The notes beneath the pieces were generated by a model that did not search any database, was not told the origin of the DNA, and saw nothing but the letters and a program-made list of their open reading frames with translations. From positions 620,001-684,000 of the forward strand of contig JAJUBI010000006.1 in the NCBI GenBank assembly GCA_022419385.1: a DNA stretch of 64,000 bases. Direction: 5' to 3'. This DNA is from Paraconiothyrium sp. Pb-2020. Its lineage: Eukaryota > Ascomycota > Dothideomycetes > Pleosporales > Didymosphaeriaceae. The position numbers and the translations under genes were made by a program. Shown here in pieces: positions 59,095 through 64,000 of this stretch. Numbering within the stretch: position 1 is the stretch's first letter; every line of letters starts with the position of its first letter.

Positions 59095-60390
59095 ATGTAC
59101 ATCAACGTCAACGGTCGCTTTGCAACGTACTGGAATTACGATCGCGAGGACCACCCCCGCGAGAAGATGTCCGAATCATCCGAGGATAACGTGCGTGAGC
59201 CTGAAGAGATTCGCATGGCGAGGCTACACTCGCTGCTCACGAAAAAGAAGGATGCTTCCTCCGCGGCATCTGGACCACCGAAGAAGAAGGACCCACGACA
59301 TACCCAGATCGCTTTCAAAGACTCACAGCGCATAATCGTTGGCCAGACCCGCAAACAGATGGTCTTTGATTTAACTCCGCCGCGCACTCCATCGCGCACT
59401 GATCGAAAGCCATCGCCTCGCCTCACACGTGCAGCATGGCGCGCAGCCGCCATGCTCCAGTATCACCAGAAAGCGATGGAGATCAGGAGCCAGCAGGCAG
59501 ACAACCAAACCAACATATTCCCCTTCCAAGCTCTGCCACCCGAGCTCCGCATAGCCGTGTACTTTGAGCTGCTAGTCACAGACGACCGCCTCCTCCCCAC
59601 CTGGCGCGGACCCCGCAAAGCAACCAGACAGCAAAAGAAGATGTACATCAACATCCTCTTAACCTGCAAGATGTGCCGTGACGAAGGCCTCCAAGTCCTC
59701 TACGGCGAAAACATCTTCGACTTCGGCGAGATCTGCGACCGCCCCAACAACTTCTCCAAGCCGTTCGTCAAGCACGTTGGCCTGCACAACGCCTCCCTGA
59801 TACGCGTCGTCTACGCAGAGCACTCCGCCGCAGCTGAAGAGCGGTACCAGACGCACTTGGCAGATCCTGAAAATGGGCTGAAGGCAAAACCGAAGACACC
59901 GCTCACAGTCTCGCACCTTCGTTCGTTCTTCTCCACGTTTAACATCGCCCTGACTAGCCTACGCCTCCTCGCTATCAGCATCATACCCTATCAATACGAG
60001 CAGGAGAAGAATGAGAAGGGGACGCTAGGTCGACTTCTCGATGACATGTGTGAGAGAGAAAAAGGCCTCGTGCGGGCGGAATACTGGAAGGACATAGATA
60101 GATGGATTGGGATCAACTTTGCGCCGCCGAGTTCCGGGAGGGAATGGGTTGTGTATCAGGGCGTTAGGGGGAGGGAAGATATGTTAGAGGAGGGGAAGGA
60201 GGAGGGGAAGGAGGAGAATAAGGAGGAGAATGAGGAGGAGAATGAGGAGGAGAATGAGGAGGAGAATGAGGAGGAGAATGAGGAGGAGAATGAGGAGGAG
60301 AATGAGGAGGAGAATGAGGAGGAGAAGGAAGAAGTTAGGACCGAAGATGAGCGCGAGGGAACGAATTCGGATGGTAAAGCGTCTGAATAG
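59095..60390 (+). CDS. 2EXR/F-box-like fungal protein with acidic repeat tail
   Basis: Single exon, 431 aa from the ATG at 59095 (MYINVNGRFATYW); a second in-frame ATG at 59167 (MSESSEDNVREPEEI) is an equally plausible start, giving 407 aa. After a basic, disordered N-terminus, residues 143-220 show the 2EXR/F-box-like pattern of Pezizomycotina: IFPFQALPPELRIAVYFELL, YINILLTCKMCRDEGLQVLY and GENIFDF. The remainder resembles the poorly characterised proteins of this expanded family (SHLRSFFSTFNIALTSLRLL). The C-terminus holds GKEEGKEENKEEN followed by eight perfect NEEE units and further Glu. If it is an F-box protein it would be an SCF substrate adaptor; that is inference. Confidence 0.8.
   Translation: MYINVNGRFATYWNYDREDHPREKMSESSEDNVREPEEIRMARLHSLLTKKKDASSAASGPPKKKDPRHTQIAFKDSQRIIVGQTRKQMVFDLTPPRTPSRTDRKPSPRLTRAAWRAAAMLQYHQKAMEIRSQQADNQTNIFPFQALPPELRIAVYFELLVTDDRLLPTWRGPRKATRQQKKMYINILLTCKMCRDEGLQVLYGENIFDFGEICDRPNNFSKPFVKHVGLHNASLIRVVYAEHSAAAEERYQTHLADPENGLKAKPKTPLTVSHLRSFFSTFNIALTSLRLLAISIIPYQYEQEKNEKGTLGRLLDDMCEREKGLVRAEYWKDIDRWIGINFAPPSSGREWVVYQGVRGREDMLEEGKEEGKEENKEENEEENEEENEEENEEENEEENEEENEEENEEEKEEVRTEDEREGTNSDGKASE
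60229..60324 (+). repeat. Coding minisatellite, eight perfect 12-base units (NEEE)
   Basis: Unit aatgaggaggag repeated eight times without change, flanked by diverged units (aataaggaggag upstream, aaggaagaagtt downstream). The length is a multiple of three, so copy-number change keeps the frame. Confidence 0.95.
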
Positions 60391-63300
60391 GTGTTGCATC
60401 AACGTTAGTAAGTGCCCTGGTCTGTGGAAGGGAAGTAGCGCAGAAGGTACTTCAGCTTGCTCTTCCCGAGCTAAGCTGCTTGAGTTGTCGACATGCACCA
60501 ATCACCAAAGATAAATATCTTTCGAATTATTAGTCTTAGCCTATGGTAGTATAACTCTATATCATCACTTCCCCACCATTCGGACTGTCTTACTACTCTT
60601 GGAAGCAGACCCCCAACAACGCAGTTATTTGGATCTTCAAAAGAACGAAACCTAAAGTAATAGATAACTACCAAGAGCGGGGGTGGTATGACTACTAACA
60701 CTCTTTCCCGGCCCATTCAGGTTCCGTTTCTATTGCCCTACTGCACGCCGCTGCAGAGTAGCGGTCTACCTCGATAGTCGATACCTCGATAGTCGATACT
60801 CGAAAATAGTACAGCGCAAAGCGTGGATAACGCAGCGAAAATAGCAGGGCAATATACTAGAAACCGACGGTTGATATGAAAAGCAACGATGGTTATAGAC
60901 CGTGTCAGCGCCCTGGGTCGGGAAGGCGAGCATCCGAAGAGGTGCAGTTCTTGGCGGCGGCTATCTGTCCAGATTCCTGGTTTTGGGTGTATAGGTGGGG
61001 TACATGTCAAAATGTTAGTGCGGCATGTTGGTTAGGATGTTCGTTTGGACAGGGCAGGACCTGCGTCTGTCACTTGGGTAGTAGCCGTTTGTTTTGATTG
61101 GTGGGCTTGTGTGACACAAGCGATACAGCAGATGTGACGAGTCTCCACACGATCCATGAACCGATGTTGAGAGTGAGTAGGTCGGCGTAGTCTGTAGTCT
61201 AGACTGTGCCGGACCATTTGCTGATAGACATCTATGGGTGCCACGCTCGCTGCAGCCATTCGTAGGATATTCGCGAATGAAGGCGTCGTCAGCTTAGGAC
61301 GTACTTCTGAACAGAGGTTGACGTAGACAAAAGGTTTCAGTGTGTCTTTGCTCAGTAAGACATTTGCACGTGGTGCGGGGTATGTGCCTGGCAGCCTCAT
61401 TGGGGGCCGTACCCTTCCTCCGATTGTCTCTGGTGTTTCACAATGAGTGTCCGGGATTCCGGATCAGCCCATTGCACGAATCTAGCGAGCGATGGTGGAG
61501 GGAAGCTGTGAACGAATAGCATTGGCTTTCGCGTACAGAGTTGCGTGGAGCGATGCCTTGCTGCCTTCCCATTCTATGGAGAGGTGAATGATATCTGTAG
61601 CGTTCACATCTCGAATCAGAGAAGTGTTTCTGTTCGATTAGTTGAAGATAATCCAGCACCTAACCTCGGTAAAGAAACTGCCTTACGTTGGGTATCGATG
61701 ACTACATGCCACCGCGCATGATCGATGATGTAGGCCGTATCTGCAAGGCCTCGAGGCCGCGGTGTGGGGCCGGTCGTTTTCTGGAAATGGTATCGTAAAC
61801 GCGGAGGAAAGATGTTCTGAAGTTGGCCAAGGGGATTTCCCTCTTGGTGGACAGCTTGGGAAGACACGTAGTGTTTCCGTTTCCACAAAAGGATCCCCAT
61901 CATTGTGACGTCGAATCAAGTAACATTGACGATGGATGCCTCGTGGTCGCTCAAAGGCTCAAACGGAGGATGTCTGAGGTCGCACGGAATACCCCGCCGA
62001 GGCGGTGGTATATCGGAGCGGGGCAGTGAGGGGGGCATCGATAGCGGAGAGGATGCTATTGATACACTGGCAAGATCTGAGGTCGTAGCGAGGAATATAG
62101 TGTGGTAGAGCTTGCGCGTAACAATGACAGTTCGATTGGTTTGAAATGCGGGTAAATCGAGGAAGGAACAACGCAGCCTCTTCGGGAAGTCACGTTAAAG
62201 CATGATGCACGGTGATGGCGAGGGTGAACACCAGTTCGGCAGCAGTGAGTTTCTCAGCTCGATCGTAAATGGGCGTTCCAATGATGGCCTGTCTGCATCT
62301 CTTCGCGTGGTGGTTGCTCGCTTAGGTGGCAGGGGTCTGGCGCCGGAATGCATGAAGAGGAACAGGAACCACAAACGCAAATCAGACTGCACACCTCTCA
62401 GATCTCAGCCGCTGCCGCTGCCCGACGAAAATCAGCCTTCCGTGTCCAAAGAGGATTTCGAAGCCGACTCTCTCAAATACCTCTACCAAGCGCGCAGAGC
62501 CGGAGTCCAAATTTGGCTCTGGGTAAATTGCATCGCGCTTAGCAGCCCGCGGTGAGGTCAACGAAAGCATCGGAGCATTAAAGCATACCCTGGGCATATC
62601 ACGCCGACCTCTATAGCTGGCGCCGACACATGGCTCGGGGAGACTCTGAAGTACAATCGAAACCTCACGAGAGTCTTCAACTCCAACCACGATGCAAGCA
62701 GGGGGAAAGCCCCGGATCGGCGCTGGCGGACGGCCCCGGCTCGTTGCGAGTTAGCGTCTGGCGCTCCGCTAGCGACTTGAGGCTAGGCCGTCGAACTCCG
62801 AGGGCCTTCGCCATCACGATTGTCAAGAGACGGAAACGCTCGTGGGCCAGCCAGATTGGGTGAGATGTATCTGACGCGCAAGGAGCTCGGTAGAGGGAAC
62901 AACGAGCACGACGAAACCCCGGTCCCATGTGAGGGTTTGCACAATCGACACCCCTGCAAGGTCCCGCTGAGCTTGCGCAAGGGTTCTTGCTCGCATGAGA
63001 CCTGGGAGTCGAGGATGGAGGGCGCGTCGATGCAGCACTTTCTAAACAAACAAGCTGGAAGCGCTGACCAGGCACAGCTAGACGACTCGCGCATCCGGCG
63101 AAACAGCCGCTACCGCGAGTCTGTGCGAGAGGCCGCTGGCGATAATGGTGATTGTCGCCGTGTATGCGTTTCCCTGGGGGCACCACGGCGAGAAGCGTCG
63201 TGTGGGCGCCCAACAGCGATGATCCATCAGAGCCGCAAGAGATGAAGCAGCGAGAGCGCTGAGCGCGGCCTGAAACGTCGTCGTAGAGTCGAGGCGACTG

Positions 63301-63739
63301 TGGACGATAATTTTAGGCCGTCGCTCTCATTTCCCAGAAGCATGAGCAGCCAATGGCGACCCCGGTGGCTGGCGCGGACCCTGGCCTGCGCTATTCCTCT
63401 CCTTCCTCGCTGAGTGCCTGCCGAGAACAGCCTCTTCTGCGCGAGCGCCCCCATGCTCCTCCTCTCCTCCACGGCCAGCGTTGCAGCTTCTTACCCCGGA
63501 GTCGCTCATTCTCTTGCGACCTGCGCCGCCCACTTGTCCGCCTGAAGCCCGCAGCGACAACAACCCAGGGCCTGCATCTGTCACGCGAATATATACCCGC
63601 ACCCGTCCCCCCAACAGCTTCGCTGCCACGCATGGAATCGTGAAACCGCGCGTCTGTTGCTGGCCGCCGACCCTCCGCCAGACGTGCCCATTGCGCCCTC
63701 GTCCACGTCCATCCTACCTCGCCCGGAGCCTCTCTCACC
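60391..63739. other. Gene-poor region, possible decayed minus-strand gene at about 61.0-62.1 kb
   Basis: About 3.3 kb. On the minus strand at 61.0-62.1 kb, several coding-like stretches in different frames follow each other (LANFRTSFLRVYDTISRKRP; ATDIIHLSIEWEGSKASLH; RFVQWADPESRTLIVKHQRQ) but stops and frame changes prevent a clean exon chain. A 15-base tandem word (acctcgatagtcgat, two copies) lies at 60768-60797. No other feature is recognised. Confidence 0.35.
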
Positions 63740-63975
63740 ATGGACAACTGCGCCCTCTCCTCCGACCGTTGCACCAGGGGGCAGCGACCGCTCGACGATG
63801 CTCAACCCGGAAGTGAACACCAGAAACAACCGCGCATCTCCAGGACATCGTTCGCCGTCGCCCTTCTCGCCACCACGCTACCTGTTACCACCGCGCAGTC
63901 CTGTGTCTCGCTACAAGGCTCGACCACGTGCCCGGCCTTCAGCAATGCTTCGATCAGTACTAGCATTGGCGATTT
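63740..63975 (+). CDS. N-terminus of a secreted or membrane protein (runs past the right edge)
   Basis: The first exon starts at 63740 (tcaccATGgac) and probably ends at 63975, before a GTATGT donor. After 33 polar residues there is a hydrophobic stretch (TSFAVALLATTLPVTTAQ) like a signal peptide or anchor, then SCVSLQGSTTCPAFSNASIS. Cys-x(4)-GST-CPAF is the opening of a fungal extracellular Cys-rich domain found in frizzled-like/receptor-type surface proteins. Only this start is inside the window, so the family is tentative. The DNA upstream (63.4-63.7 kb) is pyrimidine-rich, as in 5' UTRs of this genome. Confidence 0.55.
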
Positions 63976-64000
63976 GTATGTGTAACCTCACGTCAGACTC

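Noticed and set aside
1..64000. Secondary-metabolite cluster or CRISPR array
   Set aside because: No PKS, NRPS or terpene synthase motifs were seen, the gene order is mixed housekeeping, and no spaced repeats of CRISPR type are present in this eukaryotic DNA.

Overview
The window is nuclear DNA of a filamentous ascomycete (Pezizomycotina, most likely a Dothideomycete). Supporting signs: many introns of about 45-60 nt with GTRNGT donors and CTAAC/CTAAT-like branch points, single genes on alternating strands rather than operons, and lineage-typical families (kelch-TM protein, NACHT-ankyrin NLR, 2EXR/F-box-like protein, small secreted Cys-rich protein). The assignment rests on gene style and protein similarity recalled from knowledge, not on a database search.

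Layout. 1-218: N-terminus of an MFS transporter running off the left edge. 2.6-8.2 kb: housekeeping block with P5C dehydrogenase (PUT2/prnC type), the nucleolar GTPase NUG1 and a GPP-type HAD phosphatase. 10.8-13.2 kb: homeobox transcription factor with a long upstream region. 13.2-17.5 kb: gene-poor, with duplicated segments, an apparent orphan core promoter and an AT-rich relic. 17.5-28 kb, all on the minus strand: an 8-cysteine small secreted protein, a kelch-TM surface protein, a PepP-type Xaa-Pro aminopeptidase and a 1294-aa mitochondrial PPR protein. 29-34.3 kb: phosphomevalonate kinase ERG8, ribosomal protein L35, Golgi SNARE GOS1 and ATP10. 35.3-42 kb: an accessory, immunity-like island with an LRR-like protein, a DUF7708-like/NACHT/ankyrin NLR, and a neighbouring protein with a His...Cys arrangement resembling permuted papain/LRAT-fold enzymes. 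42-48.6 kb: gene-poor, with a 0.27-kb MITE. 48.6-49.8 kb: a conserved protein of unknown function. 49.8-55.1 kb: no gene seen. 55.1-58.1 kb: secreted GH2 beta-mannosidase. 59.1-60.4 kb: a 2EXR/F-box-like protein with an (NEEE)8 minisatellite. 63.7-64 kb: start of a secreted or membrane protein running off the right edge.

How the genes relate. There is no metabolic cluster; most genes act independently (proline catabolism, ribosome biogenesis, glycerol metabolism, isoprenoid synthesis, mitochondrial gene expression and ATP synthase assembly, Golgi traffic). The most interesting part is the 35-42 kb island: an NLR with young, nearly identical 102-nt ankyrin units sits next to a possible hydrolase effector.

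A cross-cutting observation: three otherwise well-conserved genes (ERG8, the LRR-like gene, the beta-mannosidase) carry single-base or short-repeat indels that break the frame inside conserved sequence. Indel-type sequencing error is the simplest explanation, but real decay is not excluded. Exon coordinates were worked out by hand from splice signals and frame continuity.
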